Source: Arachidicoccus terrestris (GTDB taxonomy: Bacteria > Bacteroidota > Bacteroidia > Chitinophagales > Chitinophagaceae). From it: DNA of 64,000 bases. A program made the position numbers and the translations under genes. Below the pieces are notes generated by a model. That model was given only the letters and a program-made list of their open reading frames with translations, was not told the DNA's origin and did no database searches. Positions 34,906-43,727 of the stretch are shown here, one piece after another; position 1 is the stretch's first letter; each line of letters begins with the position of its first letter. The DNA lies in the NCBI RefSeq assembly GCF_020042345.1, contig NZ_CP083387.1:4464001-4528000 (forward strand). The letters are read 5' to 3'.

Positions 34906-34979
34906 TCTTCCTTAGCTCAGTTGGTTAGAGCATCTGACTGTTAATCAGAGGGTCGTTGGTTCAAGTCCAACAGGAAGAG
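34906..34979 (+). tRNA. tRNA-Asn (GTT), copy 2
   Basis: As copy 1, but the 3' acceptor strand is AGGAAGA, which pairs perfectly with TCTTCCT. The wobble of copy 1 is therefore a change of A to G (or the reverse) since duplication. Confidence 0.97.
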
Positions 34980-35031
34980 CAGAAAATTAAAATGAATTTA
35001 AGTCAGTTTTGGAAATATGACTTATGAAATT

Positions 35032-35066
35032 AAAGCAGTTATAAATTTATCATAGCTGCTTTTTTT
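35032..35066 (+). terminator. Rho-independent terminator of the tRNA cluster
   Basis: AAAGCAG (35032-35038) pairs with CTGCTTT (35056-35062), extended inward by TTAT/ATAG with one wobble. T continues from 35060 to 35066. Confidence 0.75.
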
Positions 35067-35176
35067 GTGTATATAATATATTTCTATATTTTTTGATAAA
35101 TTAAGTAATACAAAAAGCTAACAGAAAGAGAATAGATTAGCGCGCATAATTGCCCCTCTATTTTGTCGTTATTTAC

Positions 35177-35209
35177 CTTGAGTATTCCCACGTGAACGAT
35201 CTAATTTTG
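35177..35209 (+). promoter_or_regulatory. Promoter of the DHFR-like gene
   Basis: CTTG (35177-35180, one change from TTTG) is followed after 21 bp by TAATTTTG (35202-35209). The ATG is at 35230. Confidence 0.6.
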
Positions 35210-35229
35210 GGAAATAAAACTTTTAAATT

Positions 35230-35820
35230 ATGCGTAAACTAATGATGAAGATGTCGATGTCTGTTGACGGCTTTGTAAGTACGGGAAACGGCAAGATGGA
35301 CTGGCTTTTCAGAAGCTCGGACGAAGAATCCAGGGCCTGGTCTGTAGGTGTCACTAAGGAAGCGGGGTTGATTATTATGGGCCGTAAAAGCTTTCATGAC
35401 ATGGTTTCTTACTGGCCTTCAGCTACCGGCCCTTTTGCAGCACCCATGAATGAAATCCCAAAAGGGGTCTTTACCAGAAAAGGATATGATGCGGCCAGTG
35501 GTATTGCACCCAAGGACAAGGAGCTGCCCGCAGCAGTGTCATGGGCGCAGGCAGAGGTGTTTAATGGAGATCTTACGGAAGAAATCAAGGCACTAAAACA
35601 GGAATCTGGAAAGCCCATTGTTGCGATCGGTGGTGCTGAATTTATGCGCAACCTGATTGCTACTGAACTCATTGATGAATATCAACTGGCCATCCACCCG
35701 GTAATCCTGGGCTCCGGATTACCTATATTAAATGGATTGAGGGAGCAATTGGATTTAAAATTGGTAGATGTGAAATATTTTCCAGGAGGTATTGTTGTTC
35801 ATACTTATCAGCCGGCTTAA
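35230..35820 (+). CDS. Dihydrofolate reductase-fold protein (RibD C-terminal type)
   Basis: The 196-residue product belongs to the DHFR-like / RibD C-terminal family. It has an N-terminal M-K-M-S-M-S-V-D-G-F-V strand, IIMGRKSFHDMVSYWP, and a cofactor segment (KPIVAIGGAEFMRNLIATELIDEY). The closing L-A-I-H-P-V-I-L-G-S-G-x-P strand is also typical. The family uses NADPH, but most members, including YyaP-type proteins, have no proven substrate. It is monocistronic with its own promoter. Confidence 0.87.
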   Translation: MRKLMMKMSMSVDGFVSTGNGKMDWLFRSSDEESRAWSVGVTKEAGLIIMGRKSFHDMVSYWPSATGPFAAPMNEIPKGVFTRKGYDAASGIAPKDKELPAAVSWAQAEVFNGDLTEEIKALKQESGKPIVAIGGAEFMRNLIATELIDEYQLAIHPVILGSGLPILNGLREQLDLKLVDVKYFPGGIVVHTYQPA

Positions 35821-36097
35821 TAGTATATTAAACACAGAATATTCTTTGATTTTACGCAATTTTAGTGAAAAGGGAAATCTGATTTATCTGACGGAATTCT
35901 GGGAAGGCTTCTTTGGCTAACTTTATCTGTCTGGAGCTTCCCCATGATCACTTAAGATCGCATAATAAAATCAGAATGTAGTCTAATGACATCAGCGATC
36001 GGCCGGTTCATACGTCCGCCACTTACGCATGAGCTGGTCCAATCGGTTTTAGCCCGATATTTGTGCAATCGCAGAGCATTACAACGGTTTTCCAGTC

Positions 36098-37294
36098 ATG
36101 GCAAAAATGAAAATAAAATCTGGCGAATTTATAGCGCTCTCGGCCAGTTCAATGATGTTGACGGCCTTGGGTATTGATATTATGCTGCCTGTTTTCGGAG
36201 CAGTGGGGAATTATTTTGAACTCCCACCCGATTCCAATGTTACAGCCAATATTGTTGTTTTCTTCTTTATGGGTCAGATAGCCCAACTTATTTTTGGAAT
36301 ACTCTCTGACCATTTTGGAAGATTGACTATTTTAAGAATTGGCTTTCCTCTTTATATCATTAGCGGTGTCATTGCTGCATTCGCTCCTAGCCTTCCTGTT
36401 ATGTTTGTCGCGAGATTTGTAGCAGGAATGGGCGCTTCAGCTGTTTTCTCTACAACTGTTGCCGGAGTCCGTGACAGATTTGTAGGAGATCAAATGGCAC
36501 GTATTATGTCCCTTATTTTTACAGTTTTCCTATTTACGCCTGTCTTTGCGCCCTTTTTAGGTAAGATCATCTTGGCAATTTCTACCTGGCATATGGTTTT
36601 TCTGGCGCCTTCCCTATTTGCAGCCTTTGTTTTCCTATGGTCATTCCGCTTAGAAGAGTCATTGCCCAAGCAAAGCCGGAGGCCTGTTAATTGGAATAAT
36701 ATACAATCGTCTTTTGTCAAGATAGTCATGAACCGGCAGTTTATCCGGTATGCCGGCACATCTACTATTCTATTCGCTGCATTTAGTGCGTACATTGCCA
36801 GTTCAGAATATATTATTGCAGAAAAGTTTGGTCATCCAGAATTATTTACCTGGATCTTCGCAGGTATTGGATTACTTATGGCATTTACTACTTCTTTAAA
36901 CGCACGGTTAGTTAATCGTTTTGGAGCCAGAAGAACATTGAGGGGGTTGATAGTTATTTATACAACTATCGGAGGGCTCTTGCTACTGTATACGATTCTA
37001 TCTGGCCATACGCCAAGGATGTGGGTCTTTTTTCTAGCTGTTGCACCTATGTTGGCATTGAACCTGGCCATCGAACCCAACAGCAGCGCATTGGGGCTTG
37101 AACCATTAGGCGATACGGCGGGATTTGCTTCTGCTATCTATGGAACTTTTTTCTTTTTTATTGGCGCGTCGTTGGGATCTGTGGTTAGTCATTATTTAGT
37201 GAATGGTGTTTTACCACTCATTTTATGTTTTTTTGGAGGAGGGGTAATTGCTTTCCTTCTGATTTATAGTGACCGCCGCGTGCATGTCAATTAA
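36098..37294 (+). CDS. Bcr/CflA-type MFS drug exporter
   Basis: The 398-residue protein has the 12-helix layout of DHA1 exporters and matches the Bcr/CflA group: I-D-I-M-L-P-V-F in helix 1, a G-Q-I-A-Q-L-I-F-G-I-L-S-D-H-F-G-R loop motif, and A-G-M-G-A-S-A-V-F at helix 4-5. It should expel drugs or small metabolites by proton antiport. The 277 bp upstream hold no clear promoter, only a near-match (GATATTTG at 36056-36063). The start at ATG 36098 gives a short basic leader before helix 1. Confidence 0.88.
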   Translation: MAKMKIKSGEFIALSASSMMLTALGIDIMLPVFGAVGNYFELPPDSNVTANIVVFFFMGQIAQLIFGILSDHFGRLTILRIGFPLYIISGVIAAFAPSLPVMFVARFVAGMGASAVFSTTVAGVRDRFVGDQMARIMSLIFTVFLFTPVFAPFLGKIILAISTWHMVFLAPSLFAAFVFLWSFRLEESLPKQSRRPVNWNNIQSSFVKIVMNRQFIRYAGTSTILFAAFSAYIASSEYIIAEKFGHPELFTWIFAGIGLLMAFTTSLNARLVNRFGARRTLRGLIVIYTTIGGLLLLYTILSGHTPRMWVFFLAVAPMLALNLAIEPNSSALGLEPLGDTAGFASAIYGTFFFFIGASLGSVVSHYLVNGVLPLILCFFGGGVIAFLLIYSDRRVHVN

Positions 37295-37349
37295 GGAAAC
37301 ATAGGTAATGCTGATTTTAAGCTTCCGATAATTTGGACGATATCTTCGT

Positions 37350-39644
37350 CTACGGCGTGGAGCCTGATTCGCTGTCAGATAAAGAGGGGCCGCGTTCTTC
37401 TGCTCCGCTTCCCCACTTTGTAGGGTGATCCGTTAACCATATTTGAAGATAACCGCCCTGATCAAAGAGCATTCTGGAGAGGTAGTTTTTATGATATGTT
37501 TTCCCATTTAGATTGATGTGATCAATGTAGCTAGCCGAATCGGATGCACTTGTCACGTGAATAGAAAGGACTTTTCCATTTCCTAATCGTAGCGATATAC
37601 TATCAAAAATGGGGCTTGCTAACATAAAGGTACCTGAAACCGGATCTACCGGATAAAACCCCATAGAGGCAAAAATATACCAGGCACTCATTTGACCGGC
37701 ATCGTCATTACCGTCTACGCCGCCGGGCCCATCGCCGTATGCCTCTTGTAATATCTTTCTCACTACACGCTGTGTCTTATAGGGTGAGGATGTATAATTA
37801 TACATAAATGGAATCTGATGGCCAGGTTCATTTCCGTGCCAATAGCCATCCTTCGCAAATAAACTGTCCAGGCTGCTTTCCAGCTTCTTTGAACCGCCTA
37901 TCAATGCAGCCAGGCCTTTGATATCCTGAGGAACATAAAAAGTATATTGAGCCGGCGTTCCTTCTGTAATATAGCTGGCACGCTGATAAGGCGCGAACTC
38001 ATGTACCCATTTTCCCGAAAGAGACCTCCCTCTTGCCATCCCAACTTTCGGATCAATGACATTTTTATAATTCATGGCACGCTGCGACAGCTCTTTATAG
38101 TCTGCTTTATATCCGAGTGCCTTTGCAAGACTGCTTAATGCATAATCATCATAAGCATATTCCAGGGTTCGGCTTACCTGTTCTTTTTTATGGAATGCCT
38201 CCGTGATCTCGTCTTCCAATGGTATATATCCGTATTGCAGATAAGATCTTAGAGCCCTGCGGCCCTTACCAAGTGAATAGGCGACTTTGTCGCTTGTGTC
38301 AAAGGCGTTCTTACGCAGATAGGAATAAAGCTCCCTGACAGCGTAATCACGGATACCGAAGTTATAAGCGGCAGCGATAAATGGTGCTGCATGATCGCCG
38401 ATCATGGCTGCTGTATAATTATTCCAGCAAGGGAAAATGGGGACCCAGCCCCCCTGCCTGCTTTTTAGTAAAATAGACCGTATAAAATCTCTGACGGGCT
38501 CCGGTTCAATTAACATCATCAAAGGCAACTGCGCCCTATAGATATCCCACATTGAGAAATCATCATAATAATTTCCATTTGCAATATGCTTGATTGCTGA
38601 ACGTTGCCGTCCATCAAAGGCCGGATAGGTGCCGCTTACATCGCTGAATAGTCGCGGTTGTTGATAGGCATGATATAGTGAGGTATAAAATATCTTCAGA
38701 TCTCGAGTTTTCTTTGTATATACTTTAACACGCCCCAGATGCGTTTCCCAATTTTGAATTGCGGCCTGTTTTATTTTCTGATAATTCCAGTGAGGGATTT
38801 CAGCCTGAAGGTTATTTTTGGCTTCTTGAATACTGGTAAAGGAAGTCCCCATCTTCAGTCTTAGTGTCTTTCCTATTGGCAGATAATAAGACAACACGAC
38901 TGTACCGCTATCTACTACAGCTGTTGTAGCTTTCCCTCTCTGGATTTTTGCGGGGGCTGTCTGCGAATACAAATAGAAGTTCCCATCAAATCCGGCATAT
39001 TCCCCCCAACCTTGGTAGATGCGGTGTGCCGGATTAAGCCCAGTGATAACATGGTGATCCGCTTTTATTGAAACCCTTCCCTGGTTAAAATCACTGTTCG
39101 TTCGGATAATTAGATGAAGCGTATCTGTTGTAAGCATAGTGATCTCCCAAATGGCGGACCTGCGGGTTGCAGTCATTTTCGCCATATATTTCTTTGGAAA
39201 ACGGATTTGATATTCATAGGGTGTGGCTAATTCGACTTCATGATTCAATAATAATGCCGCACTGTCACTTAGCGCACCCACAACCGGTAAGATAGACATG
39301 CTGCCGTAATCCTGAGTACAGGAGCCGCTCAGCCAGTGACTGGCCCTGAATCCTTTGAATACCTTTGCTTTATATTCATAAGGCGGCAGGCATTTCTGCT
39401 CGGACTGGTTCGTCTGTGGCGTAAATTGTGTCATAGCGAAGGGAAGCCCGACCGCTGGAATGGTATTGCCGCTTCGCTCACTGCCAACTTCACTATGAGC
39501 CAGAGCGGCGGCAGAAGAGGAAGAAGCTGTACCCGACAAAGGTTCCACATAATCCACCCTTCTTGTGTGATTTGAAGTATTTTGCGCTTCAGCCAAATAA
39601 ATGATTCCTGTCAAAAAAATACAAACTAATAGTTTTTTTGCCAT
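37350..39644 (-). CDS. GH92-family alpha-mannosidase, exported
   Basis: The 764-residue product has a signal peptide (MAKKLLVCIFLTGIIYLAEAQ) and the features of GH92 exo-alpha-mannosidases: the early V-D-Y-V-E-P-L-S-G-T-x-S segment, GFRASHWLSGSCTQDYG, SMWDIYRAQLPLMMLIEP, and the catalytic-site block GGVDGNDDAGQMSAWYIFAS followed by MGFYPVDP. These calcium-dependent enzymes remove alpha-linked mannose (mostly 1,2, also 1,3/1,4) from N-glycans or yeast mannan. It stands alone, with no SusCD next to it, and converges with the MFS gene. Gene length and domain order are complete. Confidence 0.93.
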   Translation of the reverse strand: MAKKLLVCIFLTGIIYLAEAQNTSNHTRRVDYVEPLSGTASSSSAAALAHSEVGSERSGNTIPAVGLPFAMTQFTPQTNQSEQKCLPPYEYKAKVFKGFRASHWLSGSCTQDYGSMSILPVVGALSDSAALLLNHEVELATPYEYQIRFPKKYMAKMTATRRSAIWEITMLTTDTLHLIIRTNSDFNQGRVSIKADHHVITGLNPAHRIYQGWGEYAGFDGNFYLYSQTAPAKIQRGKATTAVVDSGTVVLSYYLPIGKTLRLKMGTSFTSIQEAKNNLQAEIPHWNYQKIKQAAIQNWETHLGRVKVYTKKTRDLKIFYTSLYHAYQQPRLFSDVSGTYPAFDGRQRSAIKHIANGNYYDDFSMWDIYRAQLPLMMLIEPEPVRDFIRSILLKSRQGGWVPIFPCWNNYTAAMIGDHAAPFIAAAYNFGIRDYAVRELYSYLRKNAFDTSDKVAYSLGKGRRALRSYLQYGYIPLEDEITEAFHKKEQVSRTLEYAYDDYALSSLAKALGYKADYKELSQRAMNYKNVIDPKVGMARGRSLSGKWVHEFAPYQRASYITEGTPAQYTFYVPQDIKGLAALIGGSKKLESSLDSLFAKDGYWHGNEPGHQIPFMYNYTSSPYKTQRVVRKILQEAYGDGPGGVDGNDDAGQMSAWYIFASMGFYPVDPVSGTFMLASPIFDSISLRLGNGKVLSIHVTSASDSASYIDHINLNGKTYHKNYLSRMLFDQGGYLQIWLTDHPTKWGSGAEERGPSLSDSESGSTP

Positions 39645-39930
39645 TTAATATTTGCTTATGATGAAACTCAGTCGATTGTTTGATAATTCAGTAAAATTAC
39701 GCTATAAAAGGATAAAAGGCAATGCTCAAGCGACAGTTCTGCCGAAGGTCGCAATCTACCCGTGATTTTGTCTTAATCCGGCCCGCCATATAATGAGAAA
39801 TTTTGGCATCTTTGTGGTGAGATGAATCGGTAAGCCGATCCGGTCTTCAGTGGAGCAGCAACCACTGTGTTTCACAAAAAAACGGGCGTCTCCGAAAAGC
39901 CTTAAGAGTAGGAAAGTAAAATTAAATATT

Positions 39931-40380
39931 ATGTCCGGTAACAGTGTTTCTTTTCACAGAGTCTTAAAAGCAGCCCCTCAAAAAGTATATAGAGCCTTTA
40001 CTGAAGAGGCTGCAATTGCCAGTTGGCTTCCTCCCTATGGTTTTCTATGTACGGTACATCAAATGGATGCCCGGGTGGGTGGTACATTTAAAATGTCATT
40101 CCAGAATTTTTCGACAGGCAACAGCCATTCATTTGGAGGCACCTATTCAGAAATGCAACCTGGAACGTTGCTCCAATATGTGGAGTCTTTCGATGATCCT
40201 AATTTACCGGGAGAAATGAAGACCACTATTAAAATGAAAGCTGTAAGTTGTGGCACCGAGATCAATATCGTCCAGGAAGGCATTCCAGAGATCATCCCAA
40301 CAGAAATGTGTTATTTAGGTTGGCAGGATTCTTTGGATAAACTGATAAAACTGGTCGAGCCCGAGATTCCTGATGCATAA
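39931..40380 (+). CDS. SRPBCC/AHSA1-like domain protein
   Basis: From ATG 39931 the product has 149 residues with the AHSA1-like START fold: F-H-R-V-L-K-A-A-P-Q-K-V-Y-R-A-F at the N-terminus, W-L-P-P-Y-G-F, G-G-T-F-K-M-S-F, and the C-terminal G-W-Q-D-S-L-D-K-L-I-K-L-V-E. Such proteins bind hydrophobic ligands or act with Hsp90, but the specific role is not known. The frame is open upstream to 39850, but the extra 27 residues are not family-like and a purine-rich stretch (GAGTAGGAAAG) lies ahead of 39931. It ends just before the convergent hydrolase gene. Confidence 0.85.
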   Translation: MSGNSVSFHRVLKAAPQKVYRAFTEEAAIASWLPPYGFLCTVHQMDARVGGTFKMSFQNFSTGNSHSFGGTYSEMQPGTLLQYVESFDDPNLPGEMKTTIKMKAVSCGTEINIVQEGIPEIIPTEMCYLGWQDSLDKLIKLVEPEIPDA

Positions 40381-40402
40381 CTCTTTGTATCTTTTCGCTT
40401 GA

Positions 40403-41623
40403 TTATAATTCGTTAAAAAAGGCAGCAGCTTTTTGCATTACCTGATTATAGGCTATGTCGGTTTGTTGCCTGTATTTTTCCATCAGGGAGAACGGGTGGA
40501 CATGGTCGTATGGGAAATCAAAATCCATAGGCTCAACCCGAATGGGGATGTCTCTGTAATCACCCTTTAACGTGGACAGCACTTCTACAGGAGGGATAAC
40601 CTCATCTTTTTTCAGTGGAACTGCCATAATCCTTTCATGCATGCTGGCCATTTTATTTTCCCGCTCTTGCTTATAGTGATTATAATGGAGCATTAACTTA
40701 AAAAAATTTTCTCCCTTATGCATATCCATATAATGGGCTAGTCGCTGGCTAGCCTTAAAGTGGTTGTGGAGTTGTTCGCTAAAGTAGCTGTTTAAGGTAT
40801 GGCCGCCATTTGAATCTAATATATATCTGGATATTGGAAAAGACCTGTCCAGTGTCGTACCCCCGCAAAAAGCAAATAACCGCGTGTCATTAAAATATTC
40901 ATTAGGATTCGCCATAAGTAAAATGATGGAGAGGAATGCGCCAATTGAATAGGAAAAGAAATCAATAGGGCTGTCCGGTGCGACACCTGATACCTGATCC
41001 TTTTTAATTTTTCTGACGAGCATAGTCACATCCCGGTAGGTCTGCAGCCCACTCCAGAATAAGCGATCTGGTTGGTTACCGAGGCGGATGCTAATGGCTG
41101 TATTCACCGCGCTAATATTAGAATATCCTGGGTGTTTTTGCTGACGGATTTGCGCTACCTGATGCATAGATTTAATATCTGACCAGCTTTTTGGTGCTCT
41201 GTTCATATGGAAAGCAATAGGAAACAAGATGACCGATTTACCCGTCAATTGTACAAGGCTTGCAGCCCAGGGAAGATATTTATCCCAGCTTTTCTCATTT
41301 AACCCATGAAACAATAATATAACGCCTTTGCTATTCTTATTTTTATAAGGCGGCTGCATGATATAATAGTCGAAATACTTGTTTTCTTCGATGGCAATAT
41401 CTTTCATCTTTAGGGGATGCAAAGCATATTCAGAATCCGTTTCAGGAATCTCTTTAAAATTATGATGGTGCTGTGGGCAGCGATACTGAGTCTTGCCTGG
41501 GAGGATTTTTGCCCCTGCAGAAGTGAAGGCATGTTTATCCAGCCTAACACCTATTGTTTCGTCTATCCCACCGCCTCGTTTCATAAGTGCCTTAACTCCG
41601 TAATATAATTGTTGATAATCCAT
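40403..41623 (-). CDS. DUF6051 family protein, predicted alpha/beta-hydrolase
   Basis: The 406-residue product (from ATG 41623) resembles DUF6051 proteins of Chitinophagaceae. Hydrolase hallmarks are an oxyanion-side HG motif (ILLFHGLNEKSWDKYLPWA), a nucleophile elbow FFSYSIGAF, and a late DHVHP in which His could complete the triad. Also conserved are TQYRCPQHHHNF near the start and PIAFHMNRAP in the middle. No signal peptide is seen. The substrate is unknown. An in-frame TTG at 41638 gives five more residues, but ATG 41623 is more likely. Confidence 0.75.
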   Translation of the reverse strand: MDYQQLYYGVKALMKRGGGIDETIGVRLDKHAFTSAGAKILPGKTQYRCPQHHHNFKEIPETDSEYALHPLKMKDIAIEENKYFDYYIMQPPYKNKNSKGVILLFHGLNEKSWDKYLPWAASLVQLTGKSVILFPIAFHMNRAPKSWSDIKSMHQVAQIRQQKHPGYSNISAVNTAISIRLGNQPDRLFWSGLQTYRDVTMLVRKIKKDQVSGVAPDSPIDFFSYSIGAFLSIILLMANPNEYFNDTRLFAFCGGTTLDRSFPISRYILDSNGGHTLNSYFSEQLHNHFKASQRLAHYMDMHKGENFFKLMLHYNHYKQERENKMASMHERIMAVPLKKDEVIPPVEVLSTLKGDYRDIPIRVEPMDFDFPYDHVHPFSLMEKYRQQTDIAYNQVMQKAAAFFNEL

Positions 41624-41751
41624 TTTTATATTGTTCAATGATGTAATGCCAATCCATGACTATCAGATTGCTTGATCAAAACTAAAGGGAAAGCGTCAAT
41701 TAAAAGCCACCTAAGCGTTAAATTAGATTTTTCTAACTAACGTTTTTTGTG

Positions 41752-41759
41752 TACCTTTG
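41752..41759 (+). promoter_or_regulatory. -7 box TACCTTTG of the rhlE operon
   Basis: The box fits TAnnTTTG. A TTTT at 41728-41731 is at the right distance (20 bp) for a degenerate -33. The leader to the ATG at 41965 would be about 200 nt. Confidence 0.6.
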
Positions 41760-41871
41760 CGCCAGTTTAATTCAAATCTTTCATAGCAGGTCTGCAATAA
41801 TTAACGCTACTTCTGAATTGTTCCCAGTCGAATTGCTTTTAATTACACTCAGCAAAGCTTAAAACAAGCTG

Positions 41872-41964
41872 TTGTTAGCTGATAGCAAAGATTGGATTAC
41901 CGAGGATCAGGCCAGATCCTATTTAAGGATCCTGGCTCATCAGTATAACATTAAAACAATTTAG
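41872..41964 (+). other. Possible leader peptide frame ending at the rhlE start codon
   Basis: An open frame of 30 codons runs from a TTG at 41872 and stops at TAG 41962-41964. The stop directly abuts the rhlE ATG at 41965. The translated peptide, including DSKDWITEDQARSYLRILAH, looks protein-like, but there is no ATG start and no ribosome site that I can see. An in-frame TAA at 41860 closes it upstream. It could be a coupled leader or chance. The sequence is not one I recognise. Confidence 0.3.
41911..41936 (+). promoter_or_regulatory. Hairpin in the rhlE leader
   Basis: GCCAGATCC (41911-41919) pairs with GGAT-C-CTGGC (41927-41936, one bulged C) around a 7-nt loop. It lies 28 nt before the ATG. 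A structured 5' leader is common for cold-induced helicase genes, but no family was matched. Confidence 0.5.
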
Positions 41965-43089
41965 ATGTCATTTAAGGACTTAAACATTATTCCACCTATT
42001 TTATCAGCCCTTGAGGCTCAAGGCTATAAAACGCCCACCCCTATTCAACAAAAATCTATTCCTATTGTACTCGATCGCCACGATTTATTGGCCTGTGCAC
42101 AGACAGGAACAGGTAAAACGGCTGCATTTGCAGTACCTCTATTACAGTTGATGGCGGCTCAAAGAAGTGTTAAAAAGGGCGAAATAGAAGCATTAATATT
42201 GGCGCCGACAAGAGAGCTGGCTTTACAGATCGGGGAAAGCTTCCATAACTACAGCACAAATCTTTCTATCAGGCATACAGTTATTTTTGGGGGTGTATCT
42301 CAGAACAAACAGTTAAACGACCTGAAATCCCGGCCCCAGATTTTGGTGGCTACGCCGGGACGATTGTTGGATTTGATTAACCAGGGATTTATAGATATAT
42401 CAAAAATTCAGTATTTAGTATTGGATGAAGCAGACAGAATGCTGGATATGGGATTTGTGCATGATGTAAAAAGAATCGTACGATTGATCCCTAAAGAACG
42501 GCAAACATTATTGTTTTCTGCGACGATGCCAACTTCCATTATGCAGCTCGCAGGAAGTTTGTTGTATCAGCCCAGAAAGGTTCAGGTTGATCCGGTTTCA
42601 TCTACCGCTGAGACAGTGCAGCAGTCTGTGTTTATGGTAGGTAAAGAGCATAAGAAATTATTACTTGCACATTTATTGAAAGAAACAGCCGCCGATAAAA
42701 CGCTGGTTTTTACCAGAACAAAATATGGCGCCGACAAACTTGTAAGGCTCCTGGTTAAAAAAGGAATTACTGCGACCGCCATTCACGGTAATAAAAGCCA
42801 GCAGGCACGTCAACGAGCACTGCACCATTTTAAAAGCGGACAAATTAAGGTGATGGTGGCTACTGACATTGCAGCCAGAGGCATCGATATTGACCAGTTA
42901 CCACAGGTCATTAACTATGAATTACCCAATATCGCAGAAACCTATGTGCACCGTATTGGCAGAACCGGAAGGGCAGGCAGTCCCGGGCTTGCGATCTCTT
43001 TCTGTGATACTGAGGAAGTGGCTTACCTGAAGAGTATTCAGAAACTGATCGGATTTAAGGTAACTGTGCAGCAGCACTCCTTTCACTAA
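41965..43089 (+). CDS. rhlE: DEAD-box RNA helicase RhlE
   Basis: The 374-residue product has the full DEAD-box motif set: the Q motif (GYKTPTPIQQKSIP), AQTGTGKT, PTRELALQ, TPGR, DEAD in VLDEADRMLDMGF, SAT, VATDIAARGIDI, and HRIGRTGRAG. The C-terminus ends right after the helicase core, so it is a minimal RhlE-type enzyme without a long basic tail. It should unwind RNA, mainly in ribosome assembly or at low temperature. The cold-shock protein gene starts 20 bp downstream, so both are very likely one operon. The leader of about 200 nt suggests post-transcriptional control. Confidence 0.95.
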   Translation: MSFKDLNIIPPILSALEAQGYKTPTPIQQKSIPIVLDRHDLLACAQTGTGKTAAFAVPLLQLMAAQRSVKKGEIEALILAPTRELALQIGESFHNYSTNLSIRHTVIFGGVSQNKQLNDLKSRPQILVATPGRLLDLINQGFIDISKIQYLVLDEADRMLDMGFVHDVKRIVRLIPKERQTLLFSATMPTSIMQLAGSLLYQPRKVQVDPVSSTAETVQQSVFMVGKEHKKLLLAHLLKETAADKTLVFTRTKYGADKLVRLLVKKGITATAIHGNKSQQARQRALHHFKSGQIKVMVATDIAARGIDIDQLPQVINYELPNIAETYVHRIGRTGRAGSPGLAISFCDTEEVAYLKSIQKLIGFKVTVQQHSFH

Positions 43090-43109
43090 AAAAATAAAAG
43101 AACAACAAT

Positions 43110-43544
43110 ATGGGTATAACGCCGGCAAAGAAAGAAAAAGAGAAGAAAAGAGCAAAGGCTAAACAGGAAAAGGCTGAAAAAATGAGAGAGCGCAGAGAAA
43201 ACGCCAAGAAAGGTAAGACACTGGAAGAAATGATGATGTATGTGGATGAAAATGGTAACCTTTCGCCTACACCGCCCGACCCTAAAAATAAACAGGAAAT
43301 TGATCCTTCAGAAATTGATCTGACAGGGTTCCATCCTAAAAAAGAACAATCCATTAAAAAGGGAATCCTCACCACCTTCATAGAAGACAAGGGCTATGGC
43401 TTCATAACAGACCTGAGCACCAAGCAATCGTATTTTGTGCACCAGAATAATTTTACTGAAGAAATAAAGAAAGGGGATACTGTCACGTTTGAACTCGAAA
43501 AAACGCCTAAAGGTGTCAACGCCTGTTTTGTCAAAAAGATTTAG
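43110..43544 (+). CDS. Cold-shock-domain protein with basic N-terminal extension
   Basis: The 144-residue product has an N-terminal Lys/Arg/Glu-rich stretch (about residues 5-36), an acidic-proline linker, and a C-terminal cold-shock-like domain starting near residue 78 (KKGILTTFIEDKGYGFITD, SYFVHQNNF, GDTVTFELEKTPKGVNA). The RNP1-like motif KGYGFI and RNP2-like YFVHQN identify the single-strand nucleic-acid-binding fold. It is 20 bp downstream of rhlE, so helicase and RNA chaperone would be made together, probably as a cold-adaptation pair. Confidence 0.9.
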   Translation: MGITPAKKEKEKKRAKAKQEKAEKMRERRENAKKGKTLEEMMMYVDENGNLSPTPPDPKNKQEIDPSEIDLTGFHPKKEQSIKKGILTTFIEDKGYGFITDLSTKQSYFVHQNNFTEEIKKGDTVTFELEKTPKGVNACFVKKI

Positions 43545-43569
43545 ACGATAGATTGCTGATAATACGTCA

Positions 43570-43595
43570 GGGTCTCTTTTAAATGAAAGAGACCC
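43570..43595. other. Hairpin downstream of the cold-shock gene without a T run
   Basis: GGGTCTCTTT (43570-43579) pairs perfectly with AAAGAGACCC (43586-43595). No T run follows on either strand, so it may be an mRNA 3' end stabiliser rather than a terminator. Confidence 0.45.
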
Positions 43596-43692
43596 GGGTG
43601 GCGGCCTGTGATACCGCATAAAATCTTTCCATTTCCCAACTAGATGCGTTGGTTGTCTTTTTCCCGCCCTTCGGGATCAGTTATTTAAGTCT

Positions 43693-43700
43693 TATATTTG
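43693..43700 (+). promoter_or_regulatory. -7 box TATATTTG of the SAM methyltransferase gene
   Basis: The box lies 27 bp before the ATG at 43728. The in-frame TTG at 43698 is inside it and can be taken for a start. Confidence 0.6.
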
Positions 43701-43727
43701 TATGCAGTTAGACTGATCTATAAAGCA

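Larger units (their letters stand above)
34547..34979 (+). repeat. Tandem duplication of a tRNA-Asp/tRNA-Asn pair
   Basis: The pair at 34547-34713 is repeated at 34814-34979, offset by 267 bp. The tRNA-Asp copies and the first bases after them are identical. The spacers between Asp and Asn differ by one base in length and by a few bases. The tRNA-Asn copies differ at one acceptor-stem base. The sequence between the two pairs (34714-34813) has no counterpart outside, apart from a promoter-like -7 box. Confidence 0.9.

Noticed and set aside
35986-36177. 63-codon frame ahead of the MFS exporter gene
   Set aside because: It overlaps the first part of the exporter gene in another frame, and I see no membrane or domain pattern or ribosome site. 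It is taken as chance.
43570-43595. Rho-independent terminator after the cold-shock gene
   Set aside because: The stem is perfect but no T run follows on either strand, so I list it only as a hairpin.
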